DNA of 42,648 nucleotides from Sphaerochaeta sp. Its GTDB lineage: Bacteria; Spirochaetota; Spirochaetia; Sphaerochaetales; Sphaerochaetaceae. Shown here one piece after another: positions 32,846 to 41,213 of this stretch. The notes beneath the pieces are model-generated. The model had not been told where the DNA came from and ran no database searches. It saw only the letters and a program-made list of their open reading frames with translations. The translations under genes were made by a program, and so were the position numbers. The stretch is taken from assembly GCA_016342655.1 (NCBI GenBank), contig JAEINL010000031.1, positions 1 through 42,648 on the forward strand. The letters are read 5' to 3'. Positions within the stretch are counted from its first letter, which is position 1. Each line of letters begins with the position of its first letter.

Positions 32846-34207
32846 CTACACATACCCCTGGGCTATCATGGCATCGGATACCTTCAGGAATCCGGCAATG
32901 TTGGCACCATCGACAAAGTTATTCTTCGTGCTGTACTTGTCGGCAGCCTGGCTGATGTTGCTGTAGATGTTCTTCATGATGGTTAACAGTTGTGCATCGA
33001 CCTGTTCAGGTGACCACTGCATTCGTTGGCTGTTCTGGGCCATCTCAAGACCGGAGACAGCAACGCCTCCGGCATTGGAAGCTTTGCCAGGGGCCAGAAG
33101 GACTCCCCCTTCCATCAGGATCTCTTCTGCCTGTAGGGTTGTAGGCATGTTAGCCCCTTCACCTACCAGCTGTATCTTGTTTGCGACAAGGTTCTTCGCA
33201 TCCTCAGCGTTGATCTCATTCTGAGTTGCACAAGGGAATGCATAGTCAGCCTTCACCTCCCAGATAGGATTCGTGGAGGCCGAGCCATTGTGAGGGATGT
33301 AGGTAGCCCCCTTGTACTTCTGGGCATACTCTGCAATTCGTCCCCGTCTGACATTTTTCAGTGTTTTAATGTAGGCCAGTTTATCCGCATCGATACCGCT
33401 GGGGTCAATGAGGACTCCGCTTGAGTCACTCATGGTCAGTACCTTGGAACCCATTTTCAATAGCTTTTCTGCAGTGTATTGGGCTACGTTTCCGCTTCCA
33501 CTTATCAGACAGCTTTTGCCATCAAGGCTCTTGCCTTCAGCTCCCAACATGGCAGCAGAGAGGTAGACCAAGCCGTAGCCTGTAGCCTCTGGGCGGATAT
33601 AAGATCCTCCGAAGGAGGGGCCCTTGCCAGTGAGGATTCCTACACTCTTGTTATGGATGCGTTTGTACTGACCGTACATGTACCCGATCTCTCGTCCACC
33701 TACACCGATGTCCCCCGCTGGTACGTCGGTGTCTTCACCAATATGTCTGCCCAATTCAAGCATGAGACTCTGACAGAAGCGCATGACCTCGCCATCACTC
33801 TTGCCCTTGGGGTTGAAATCGCTTCCTCCCTTGCCACCACCAAGAGAGAGGCCGGTGAGACTGTTCTTGAAAGTCTGCTCAAAGGCAAGGAACTTCAGAA
33901 TTGAGAGATTGACCGAGGGGTGTAAACGCATTCCCCCCTTATAGGGACCTAAGGCACTGTTCATCTGTATCCTGAAGCCGCGGTTTAGTTGCAGTAGGCC
34001 ATCATCATCAAACCAGGGGATGCGGAACATGATGACACGTTCTGGTTCCACCATACGGTCAAGTACTTTGTGGTAGAGTATCTGTGGGATGTCTTCGACA
34101 AGCTTGTCAACAGATCCTAGGAATGAAGTGACAGCTTGGATAAATTCTGGTTGGTTCGGGTCGAGTTGGATCACACGGTCCATCACTCGTTGGGTTGCAT
34201 CATGCAT
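32846..34207 (-). CDS. gdhA: NADP-type glutamate dehydrogenase
   Basis: A 453-aa hexameric GDH that makes glutamate from 2-oxoglutarate and ammonia. Typical blocks: GGMRLHPSVNLSILKFLAFEQTFKNSLT (about 92-119, with the catalytic Lys in LGGGKGGSDF at 121-130), VPAGDIGVGGREIGYM (about 162-177) and the Rossmann start ISGSGNVAQYTAEKL (about 235-249). Length and order fit the small bacterial GdhA. AAGGAG lies 10 nt before the ATG. It stands alone with its own flanking non-coding DNA. Confidence 0.96.
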   Translation of the reverse strand: MHDATQRVMDRVIQLDPNQPEFIQAVTSFLGSVDKLVEDIPQILYHKVLDRMVEPERVIMFRIPWFDDDGLLQLNRGFRIQMNSALGPYKGGMRLHPSVNLSILKFLAFEQTFKNSLTGLSLGGGKGGSDFNPKGKSDGEVMRFCQSLMLELGRHIGEDTDVPAGDIGVGGREIGYMYGQYKRIHNKSVGILTGKGPSFGGSYIRPEATGYGLVYLSAAMLGAEGKSLDGKSCLISGSGNVAQYTAEKLLKMGSKVLTMSDSSGVLIDPSGIDADKLAYIKTLKNVRRGRIAEYAQKYKGATYIPHNGSASTNPIWEVKADYAFPCATQNEINAEDAKNLVANKIQLVGEGANMPTTLQAEEILMEGGVLLAPGKASNAGGVAVSGLEMAQNSQRMQWSPEQVDAQLLTIMKNIYSNISQAADKYSTKNNFVDGANIAGFLKVSDAMIAQGYV

Positions 34208-34410
34208 GTAGGTAACTCCTTAGCTTCTATGTATAATTATGCAATAAACTGTATATAAGAATATAGAAACCTTTGTATTTGGTAAAGCGCTTAGGGAAAG
34301 ATGAAAATCCAGAATGATAATTGCGGTATGCGTAGAAACTAACTGATATGAATCCATATTGAGCAGGTACGCAAAGCCGAGGGTTGTGGTTGCTTCATGC
34401 ATAAAGAAAT
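34208..34410. other. Intergenic stretch upstream of gdhA
   Basis: AT-rich DNA with no gene-like ORF. It must carry the gdhA promoter (minus strand). I see no clear palindrome or riboswitch. Confidence 0.4.
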
Positions 34411-34456
34411 AAAAAAACAGGAATGGGAGAAAAAAATACTTTTTTTTCTCCCATTC
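34411..34456 (-). terminator. Strong terminator of the acs-mtaD-mtnA operon
   Basis: A 16-bp perfect stem (34421-34436 with 34441-34456, GAATGGGAG plus seven A/T pairs) with a TACT loop, followed on the minus strand by CTGTTTTTTT. It is 124 bp past the mtnA stop. Confidence 0.85.
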
Positions 34457-34579
34457 TTCACTCCTAGCCCTTCCCTGATGTCCTGAAAGCCTAGCAAAGA
34501 GGAAATGCTGTCAAGCAATTTTTCAATATGGGCTCTTTTTTAGGGAAATCTCTTGGGTTTCTCAACCTAAGACTTTCTC

Positions 34580-35629
34580 TTATAGCGTCTCACCCTTTTT
34601 CAGGCGTTCAATATTCTCCTTGTAGGGAGGGCGGATAATGCCCTTTTCTGTGATGATGCCGGTGATGTTCTGGTGAGGTGTCACATCGAAGGCAGGATTG
34701 AATACCTGCATATCCAGGGGGGCGACCTGGGTATCACCTACAAAGATTACCTCTTTCTTGTCCCTCTCCTCAATGGGGATGAGCGATCCATCAGCGAGGT
34801 CGAAGTCGATGGTGGACAGGGGAACCACTGAGTAGAAGGGTACCCCATACTCTTTGCAGATGACCGAAAGGGCGAAGGTGCCAAGTTTGTTGGCAACATC
34901 ACCATTGGCGGCTACCCGGTCTCCTCCGAGGATTACCAGATCTATCTTGCCATCACGGATCAGGGTAGCCGCAGCACTATCAGGAATCAGGGCAGAGGGA
35001 ATCTTTGCCTCCGTCAGTTCCCAGGCTGTCAGGCGGGCCCCTTGGAAGCGTGGTCGGGTCTCATCAGCATAGACGAAGATGTCCTTGCCAGCATAGAACG
35101 CTTCCTTGATGACACCCAAAGCTGTTCCCCATCCTGCCGTGGCAAGGGCTCCTGTATTACAGTGGGTAAGGATGGTGGCCCCCTGTGGAACGACCTGGTT
35201 ACCAATTTTGCCCATCTGCTTGTTGGTTCGGATATCTTCAGCCCTTATTTCATCAGCTTCGGCTTTGAGGGTGGAAAGAATCATATCTGTAGGCTCTTTC
35301 TCTACCTTCAGGAAGGTCTTCCACATGCGACTGATCGCCCATGCAAGGTTTACTGCAGTGGGGCGGCTCTTGGAGAGTAAATCACACGCCTTCTTGAGCT
35401 CTGTGCTGAAATCCTCCTGCTTTGCATACTGAACAGCTGCCAGGTAGACGCCATAGGCAGCTGTTGCCCCGATTGCCGGGGCTCCACGGACAACCATGTC
35501 CCTGATGGCAAACTCCACATCTTCATAGGTCTTGCAGGTATAGTACGTATAGGTGGCGGGCAAGACCCGCTGGTCTATCAAGTAGAGAGCGTTCTCTCTA
35601 AATTCAAGGGTAACGAACGATTCATCCAT
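34580..35629 (-). CDS. mtnA: S-methyl-5-thioribose-1-phosphate isomerase
   Basis: A 349-aa MtnA/eIF2B-like isomerase turning methylthioribose-1-phosphate into the ribulose form in methionine salvage. Typical text: RDMVVRGAPAIGATAAYGVYLA (about 43-64), THCNTGALATAGWGTALGVI (about 154-173, active-site Cys), ADETRPRFQGARLTAWEL and the catalytic Asp in ILGGDRVAANGDVANKLGT. It lies directly downstream of the MTA/SAH deaminase gene, a pairing found in MTA and 5'-deoxyadenosine salvage shunts. AAAGGAG is 9 nt upstream. Other mtn genes are not in the window. Confidence 0.95.
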   Translation of the reverse strand: MDESFVTLEFRENALYLIDQRVLPATYTYYTCKTYEDVEFAIRDMVVRGAPAIGATAAYGVYLAAVQYAKQEDFSTELKKACDLLSKSRPTAVNLAWAISRMWKTFLKVEKEPTDMILSTLKAEADEIRAEDIRTNKQMGKIGNQVVPQGATILTHCNTGALATAGWGTALGVIKEAFYAGKDIFVYADETRPRFQGARLTAWELTEAKIPSALIPDSAAATLIRDGKIDLVILGGDRVAANGDVANKLGTFALSVICKEYGVPFYSVVPLSTIDFDLADGSLIPIEERDKKEVIFVGDTQVAPLDMQVFNPAFDVTPHQNITGIITEKGIIRPPYKENIERLKKGETL

Positions 35630-35674
35630 GGTAAGCTTCTCCTTTTACTGTCTAGGTGCAAATGTTAGTGTATT

Positions 35675-36964
35675 CTATCTGTTTCGTATTGCTTCCCAGC
35701 TGGAGTTGACCTCCCTCTGGATCTCCTGTTGGTCCAGGCCAAGGACTTTACGCTTTTCCATGACCATTTTTCCCTGACAAAAGAGCGTATCAACATCGGA
35801 AGCCTGGGCAGCATAGACCAAGGCGCTGAATGGGTCGTTAAGTGGGGTCAGATGAGCCTTGTTGAGGTCCAGAAGGAGTATGTCCGCTTCCTTTCCTTCT
35901 TCTAGGGTTCCAATTTTCTTATCCAGTCCCAAAGCCTTGGCTCCATTGATTGTCGCCATCTTGAGGGCCTCAAAGGGCCGGAGGGTACTCATGTGTCCGG
36001 TGAAAACCGTACTAAGAAGCGAAGCAATATGTATTTCCTCAAAGAGATTCTGGTTGTTGTTGCTACTTGAGCCGTCACAGCCTATGGCCACATTGATACC
36101 ATTCTTTAGATATGCTCCGATGGGGGCGACCCCGCTGGCAAGCTTGCAGTTGCTGCTGGGGTTGTGTACTACCGAGGCATCCATACCTTTCAGAAGCTCA
36201 ATTTCACTGGGGGTGAGGTGGACACAATGGGCAAGTATGGAAGGGACGTCTTTCAGGGCCCCAATGGAATCAAGATAGTGCAAAGGGGGCATCTGGTGCT
36301 CAGCGATACAATCATCAACCTCTTTTCTGGTCTCACTGAGGTGGGTGTGCATATTCCTATGGTTTGCTTTGGCCCAGTCATGCCCATACTGGTAGGTCTC
36401 TTTGGTGCAGGTGTAGATGGCATGGGGAGCAATGCCGAGGGTCAGGCGGGAATTGGATGCCTCTATCGCCGAATCTATCTGATGCTCCCTTTCCTTGATC
36501 CTTATCTTGGTGGATGCCAGATCCCCAAAAAGGGATAGGCCCAGGTTGGCTCGGATACCCACTTCATTGACCGCTCGGGCTGTAGCCTCTGCAAAGAAGT
36601 ACATGTCATTGAATAGGGTAATGCCGCTTTGGATCAGTTCAATGACACCTAAACGGGAAGAGGCGAGCACATCAGAAGAGGTTAGCTTGTCCTCGATGGG
36701 GAATATCTCTGCAAGCCAGGCTTGCAGATTGGGTTCCTTGTCCTTGTAGTTGCGCATGAACTGCATGCCCAGATGTGTGTGGGCATTTACCAAGGCCGGC
36801 ATAGCAAGCATGCCTGTTGCATCGATGGTCTTGTCTGGGATGAAGCTTGCAGGTTTTTTCCCGACAAACGAGATACTCGTTCCTTCAATGCCTATATCGC
36901 CAAAGAAGAACACCCCTTCTTGCTTCATCGGGATGATCATGGCGTTGGAAATCAGTGTTTTCAT
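35675..36964 (-). CDS. mtaD: 5-methylthioadenosine/S-adenosylhomocysteine deaminase
   Basis: A 429-aa metal-dependent amidohydrolase that deaminates MTA/SAH (and often 5'-deoxyadenosine) to the inosine form. Zinc ligands: H62 and H64 in NAHTHLGMQ, His in HTHLSETRKE and the Asp in AIGCDGSSSNNN. The pairing with mtnA supports the MTA/SAH substrate over other amino-hydrolase substrates. No Shine-Dalgarno sequence precedes the ATG; TAGTAT ends 6 nt before it, with GTGACG 17 nt further up. The acyl-CoA synthetase gene ends 23 nt upstream, so these three genes form an operon. Confidence 0.92.
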   Translation of the reverse strand: MKTLISNAMIIPMKQEGVFFFGDIGIEGTSISFVGKKPASFIPDKTIDATGMLAMPALVNAHTHLGMQFMRNYKDKEPNLQAWLAEIFPIEDKLTSSDVLASSRLGVIELIQSGITLFNDMYFFAEATARAVNEVGIRANLGLSLFGDLASTKIRIKEREHQIDSAIEASNSRLTLGIAPHAIYTCTKETYQYGHDWAKANHRNMHTHLSETRKEVDDCIAEHQMPPLHYLDSIGALKDVPSILAHCVHLTPSEIELLKGMDASVVHNPSSNCKLASGVAPIGAYLKNGINVAIGCDGSSSNNNQNLFEEIHIASLLSTVFTGHMSTLRPFEALKMATINGAKALGLDKKIGTLEEGKEADILLLDLNKAHLTPLNDPFSALVYAAQASDVDTLFCQGKMVMEKRKVLGLDQQEIQREVNSSWEAIRNR

Positions 36965-36987
36965 AGGGCTATACTATCATAACCCTC

Positions 36988-38697
36988 TTAGGCCGTCACC
37001 CTGTTACGTTTGATCTTTTTTGTGCTTGTCGTTTCCATGGGCTGGAGAAGAATGGTCAGCTTTTCAATTTTCTTATACCCTAGGAGCGTCTGGTTGACCT
37101 CCTTGATAATCCTTTCGAGGTCTTCTTTAGGATCTACTTGCTGATTTGCATAATACTCCATGTTTGGATAGATGACAGCTTCAATCAGTTCAGCGTGGCT
37201 GTTCTTGTGTTTTTTGTATCCTCGGATGAGCACCTGATCAACCTGGGCATAGAGTTGGAACATGTCCTCGATCTCTTCGGGGTACACATTCTTGCCCCCT
37301 TCAGTGATGATGAGGTTCTTTGCCCTTCCCTTAAGGTAGAGGTAGTTCTCCTTGTCCAGATACCCCAAGTCTCCAGTTTTCAGATAGCCATCCTCGTCAA
37401 ACAGCTCTCTGGTATGCTCTTCGTCATTCCAGTAACCGCTGGTGATGTTCGGTCCCTTGACCAGAATCTCTCCTATGCCATTGGAATCGGTGTTGCCGAT
37501 TTTCATCTCCACCAAGGGGAATACCATCCCCACAGATTCAATCTTGAAATGACTTATTGGATTGAGCGTTAGGATCGGGCTCGTTTCGGTAAGCCCGTAG
37601 CCTTGGATGAAGTCCAGACCGAGCTGCTGGTAGTGTTTGAATACCTGAGGTGAAAGCGGGCCTGCCCCGCAGATAAGGATCCTGTTCTGGTCCAAACCTA
37701 CTTTACTTAACAGCAGTTTGTTGAAAGTGCTTCTGAAAATGTTTGCCTTGAGGTGCTTCTTCGTGAATCCATTGATGGTCATCATGAGCCTCACCAGAGC
37801 GTAGGTGATAAGGCCCTTCTTTCGGACCTGTTTCATCATGCCAGCAAGGATTTTGTTGTAGAGCAGGGGGATACCCATGAAGATGGTGACCTGTCCTTGG
37901 CTCAGGTCTGCTATCATGCGCGATACCGCTATCTCCTGGCCAAAGACACACTCAGCACCGAATTTGAGTGTCTCCAGCAGAACTGCCGTACAACAGTAGG
38001 AGTGGTGCAGGGGAAGCAGGGCATACAGCACATCCGTCTCATCCAGGCTGAGGAAGATTCCATCACAGGCTTGGTAGACATCACTGACAATGTTGGTATG
38101 GGTGAGCTTTACACCTTTTTCATTTCCTGTTGTCCCACTGGTAAAGAGGATAGCAGCAACATCTTCACAGTTGCTCCTATACATCGGGTATTCTTTGGCA
38201 GCCTCTATGCTCTCTATAGAGGGACAGGTAGAACTCTTTCCGAGAAGGGTGGCCATCCCCTTCAATGTCTTGAACCAAGGGTTTCCTTGGTCAAGAGCCT
38301 CCACCACATTCTTGTCTCCAAATACGAAGGAGGCTCCACAGAATGTGCTGAGATCCTCTACGCGGCTTGTGGGCATCTGGTTGTCCAAGGGGACGACAAT
38401 AGCCCCTGCATGCAACACAGCAAGGTAGGCTATAGCCCAGTTGGGACTGTTCTTACCGTTGATGATGACACGATCTCCCGGAGCAACCCCCTGTTCCTGG
38501 AGGTAGGAGCTGACACGGACCATCGCTTTTTGTACTTCTTCGTAGGTAAGACTCTTTCTCTCAGGCTTGAAAGAGGTGAAGCAAGGGCGGTGGGGAAATT
38601 TTTCTATGGTGATGGAAAACATTTCTATGATTGTAGGCCACTGTCCTGTAAACAGTGTTCCCCGTACTTGATCAAGTTCTTCCCAAGAGTGGTTCAT
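36988..38697 (-). CDS. Long-chain acyl-CoA synthetase (AMP-forming)
   Basis: A 569-aa ANL-superfamily enzyme that activates fatty acids through an acyl-AMP. The AMP-binding motif ILFTSGTTGNEKGVKLTH, the A5 motif GYGLTETSPI, and the A7/A8 motifs YLKTGDLG and KNLIITEGGKNVYPEEIE are intact; the C-terminal Lys is in STKKIKRN. The ATG at 38697 (MNHSWEELDQ) has GGGGAG 8 nt upstream; the in-frame ATG 9 codons earlier does not. It heads the operon with mtaD and mtnA, an unusual mix. The exact chain length is not readable. Confidence 0.9.
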   Translation of the reverse strand: MNHSWEELDQVRGTLFTGQWPTIIEMFSITIEKFPHRPCFTSFKPERKSLTYEEVQKAMVRVSSYLQEQGVAPGDRVIINGKNSPNWAIAYLAVLHAGAIVVPLDNQMPTSRVEDLSTFCGASFVFGDKNVVEALDQGNPWFKTLKGMATLLGKSSTCPSIESIEAAKEYPMYRSNCEDVAAILFTSGTTGNEKGVKLTHTNIVSDVYQACDGIFLSLDETDVLYALLPLHHSYCCTAVLLETLKFGAECVFGQEIAVSRMIADLSQGQVTIFMGIPLLYNKILAGMMKQVRKKGLITYALVRLMMTINGFTKKHLKANIFRSTFNKLLLSKVGLDQNRILICGAGPLSPQVFKHYQQLGLDFIQGYGLTETSPILTLNPISHFKIESVGMVFPLVEMKIGNTDSNGIGEILVKGPNITSGYWNDEEHTRELFDEDGYLKTGDLGYLDKENYLYLKGRAKNLIITEGGKNVYPEEIEDMFQLYAQVDQVLIRGYKKHKNSHAELIEAVIYPNMEYYANQQVDPKEDLERIIKEVNQTLLGYKKIEKLTILLQPMETTSTKKIKRNRVTA

Positions 38698-38905
38698 GGT
38701 TGGTTCTCCCCATTGAAATCGCATGATAAGAACATACTATATGTCCTACCATAGGATAGTAAAGGAGATTTTTACAGAAAGAGCAAAAATTGTCAATCTT
38801 TAAATAATATCTTGTCTTAATAGGGTTTAAACTCTTAGTAGATTTCTACTATTGAGGATGAACCAAGAAACAATGGGGAGAAACACTTTTTTGAGGTGAA
38901 GAGTT

Positions 38906-39432
38906 TTGGATTTGGATGATATGCTGGAAAAAATTGCAAATTTGAGGGAATATTTGAAAACCAACCAAGGTGAAACCGACCTTACGGAAATGCTTGCTAA
39001 CCTGCAACCTATTCTTTCAGAGGAGAGGTATGTCTACTGTTTCCGTGACTATCAGCATCTTATGGATTTTCCTGTCTGGGCCTCCATTCACCAACGAAGC
39101 GAGAGTAGCGGAAGCATTACCATGGTTCCGTTACCGAGCAAGTGCCGGGAAAGCAAGGTGAGATACGTGAGCCCCTTGGCTCGGGAAAGGAGGCAACGCC
39201 TCCTCTTTCCAGGGCTTGCCCTGGGGTATTGATACCTTTCATTTGTGAGTAAGAGGGGAGGTCCCTGATTATGACTCAACAAGAAGCAGACCGACAAGGT
39301 TTTTCCTATGAGGGGATTTGGAGCCGAATTACCTTGTCAGTGCATTCGTTCCTACAGGCCGTTGGGCTGACAGCACACGTTTTCACTCTTCTGGCTGATG
39401 CAGCAATACGTCCTAACATGGTCGCAGGCTAG
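38906..39432 (+). pseudogene. ACT_3-type domain gene interrupted by a hairpin-array element
   Basis: The first part (38906-39090, TTG start behind GAGGTG) encodes an N-terminus ending RYVYCFRDYQHLMDFPVWASIH. Repeat copy 4 then intervenes. After it, in another frame from about 39253, the protein continues: EGRSLIMTQQEADRQG, then SRITLSVHSFLQAVGLTAHVF and ADAAIRPNMVAG, matching the rest of an ACT_3/DUF2241-type domain. A TAG at 39430-39432 stands where Tyr is expected (VAG-Y-YHD), followed by YHDLFLY. So the gene has an insertion, a frame change and a nonsense codon. The apparent 108-codon ORF 38906-39232 is half repeat sequence. Confidence 0.82.
39091..39245 (-). repeat. Dispersed hairpin-array element, copy 4 (long form, inside a gene)
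   Basis: Starts CCAACGAAGCGAGAGTAGCG like copy 2, then GGAAGCATTACCATGGTTCC in the place of the GGAAGC-AT-GCTTCC palindrome, then the common core from 39131 ending ACCTTTCATTTG. The first core hairpin is GAGCC-CCTT-GGCTC. The surrounding coding sequence joins up almost without loss when this segment is removed, giving an element length near 155 bp. Confidence 0.87.
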
Positions 39433-39495
39433 TATCATGACCTTTTTTTGTACAGGCTGAATTGGGAACAATGGCCTGTGATCTGTTGCAAGAAC

Positions 39496-40263
39496 TTAGG
39501 TAGAGGGGAAAAGCCTCGCATCATCTGAAAGATAGGAGACGTCCTTATAGACAACATCGGCAAAGCGTCTGAGGAGTTTCCTGTCATTGCTTCCGCTCAG
39601 CACAGCAACGGTGTATCCTGCCTTGGCCTTCTTGGCCATTTTCATATCAGTTTCCGTATCCCCGACCATAGCTACTTCACTAGCACAGAGAGAGAATCTC
39701 GAGCAGAAGGCCTCAAATGCCTGGGGGTGGGGTTTCTTATGATACTTGCTGTCGCGGGTGCTTAGGAAGTCCACCATGTGGTCGAGACCCATTAGGGAAA
39801 GGAATACCTGTGAGGAGGATTCGGTATCGTTGGTTATGATTCCGATACGGTACCCGTTCTCCTTGAGTTTTGTGAACAGCTGTTGCTGCATGGTGAAGTC
39901 GAGTTCCTTCAATCTTTCGCTGACGAGCATCTCACTGTTCTTGATGTTCTGGTGATAGACACGAAAGGTCTTGATCACCGGTATGCGATAGCGAATGCAA
40001 TAGAGCAGATAGCGTTTGAAAATGATCCGTTTCTTGTGGGTGAATACAAGGCCCTTTGCAAGGGTATTGCCCCCATCATCGATTCCCATCAGCCTGAGCA
40101 TAGCCTGTTGGGCCCTTTTGTGTTTTCCCTTGTTTTTGCCCATCTCTGCAAACGCAGTGGTAACGGCCTCACTGAGCACCTCCGCCCATACTTGGGCGTA
40201 GTCAAACAGTGTCCCGTCCTTATCAAAAACAATTCCCTTGAGGTTATACTCGTTTTGTGTCAT
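39496..40263 (-). CDS. HAD-superfamily phosphatase (phosphoglycolate phosphatase-like)
   Basis: A 255-aa haloacid-dehalogenase-type hydrolase. Motif I FDKDGTLFD (nucleophile Asp at about residue 14), motif II ITNDT, motif III Lys in HKKPHPQAF, and motif IV GDTETDM are all intact. A helical cap lies between motifs I and II. The substrate may be a sugar phosphate or phosphoglycolate. The ATG has no Shine-Dalgarno sequence. It is divergent from the uracil-DNA glycosylase gene with 50 bp between. Confidence 0.88.
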   Translation of the reverse strand: MTQNEYNLKGIVFDKDGTLFDYAQVWAEVLSEAVTTAFAEMGKNKGKHKRAQQAMLRLMGIDDGGNTLAKGLVFTHKKRIIFKRYLLYCIRYRIPVIKTFRVYHQNIKNSEMLVSERLKELDFTMQQQLFTKLKENGYRIGIITNDTESSSQVFLSLMGLDHMVDFLSTRDSKYHKKPHPQAFEAFCSRFSLCASEVAMVGDTETDMKMAKKAKAGYTVAVLSGSNDRKLLRRFADVVYKDVSYLSDDARLFPST

Positions 40264-40313
40264 GTTTGGGTATCTTACGGGATTTTTATACGATTTGACT
40301 AGGGGATTACAGG

Positions 40314-41045
40314 ATGAATGATATAGGTAACAAAGTGGTTGAACGAACGCTCCAATTCAGGTCCCAAGTTGAGTCCTTACGCTTTTCTACAGACTTTGTA
40401 GTCTATAACCCCCTTATCTATGCATGGGACCTTCACAAACAGTATCTCTTGCAGTATGTGAATAGACAGGTGGATACTATCTTTCTCGGCATGAACCCAG
40501 GCCCCTTCGGGATGGCTCAGAACGGAGTCCCCTTTGGTGAGATCAATGCTGTAAAAAATTTTTTACAATTGGACGGCCACGTGGGCAAGCCTCCCTTTGA
40601 ACACCCCGCCCGTCCTATTTTGGGTATGGACGTCAAACGCAGTGAAGTCAGTGGGAAGAGGCTCTGGGCCCTGTTCAGTGATCGCTTTGGCAATGCACAG
40701 TTCTGTTTTGCTTCCCTTGCTGTGATCAATTATTGCCCGCTTGTATTTATGGATCGTGGCCCTACAGGAAAAAACATCACCCCCGACAAACTGCCCAAGA
40801 CGGAGCGCATTGCCCTTGAGACCATCTGTGATAGCTATCTGGTAGATGTTGTATCCCTGATTCAGCCCACCAACTTCATTGGAGTGGGCAAATATGCCGA
40901 GAAAAAATTAGGAAAGCTCTTTCCTCCTCAAAAGGGTCGGATAGTGGATTCTATTCTCCATCCGAGTCCGGGAAACCCGCAGGCTAACAAGGGCTGGAAT
41001 GAAAAGGTCACCGATAAGCTGGTCTCCTTGGGGGTATGGCACTAA
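40314..41045 (+). CDS. SMUG1-like uracil-DNA glycosylase
   Basis: A 243-aa DNA repair enzyme that removes uracil (and probably hydroxymethyluracil) from DNA. The catalytic motif GMNPGPFGMAQNGVPFGE (59-76) and the DNA-intercalating motif HPSPGNPQAN from His216 are those of SMUG1-type family 3 glycosylases, otherwise best known in animals and found in scattered bacteria. Asn replaces Asp in the first motif as is normal for the family. AGGGG lies 8 nt before the ATG. Neighbours are unrelated. Confidence 0.9.
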   Translation: MNDIGNKVVERTLQFRSQVESLRFSTDFVVYNPLIYAWDLHKQYLLQYVNRQVDTIFLGMNPGPFGMAQNGVPFGEINAVKNFLQLDGHVGKPPFEHPARPILGMDVKRSEVSGKRLWALFSDRFGNAQFCFASLAVINYCPLVFMDRGPTGKNITPDKLPKTERIALETICDSYLVDVVSLIQPTNFIGVGKYAEKKLGKLFPPQKGRIVDSILHPSPGNPQANKGWNEKVTDKLVSLGVWH

Positions 41046-41178
41046 GGGGTCACGGTGTTCTCAATAAAAATAATTGATACTATGTAGTAACAATGGGTGC
41101 TATCTGAAAAATATACTCTTTAAGCAAAGTTTTATGAGAATATTTATAGCTTATGGTATAGAAATTGTGTAATCAAGG
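41046..41178. other. AT-rich intergenic stretch
   Basis: No gene, palindrome or RNA motif is visible between the glycosylase stop and the ispE promoter. Confidence 0.4.
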
Positions 41179-41207
41179 TAGACAACAGACTATGCCTTTG
41201 ATATTGT
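41179..41207 (+). promoter_or_regulatory. Candidate ispE promoter
   Basis: TAGACA (41179-41184), 17 nt, TATTGT (41202-41207), and 6 nt to the ATG of ispE. No Shine-Dalgarno sequence fits, so the mRNA may be leaderless. Confidence 0.4.
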
Positions 41208-41213
41208 TGTGTC

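Noticed and set aside
38906-39232. Intact 108-aa ORF
   Set aside because: Its second half is read through repeat copy 4, and the true continuation of the domain lies beyond the element in another frame. It is treated as a pseudogene.
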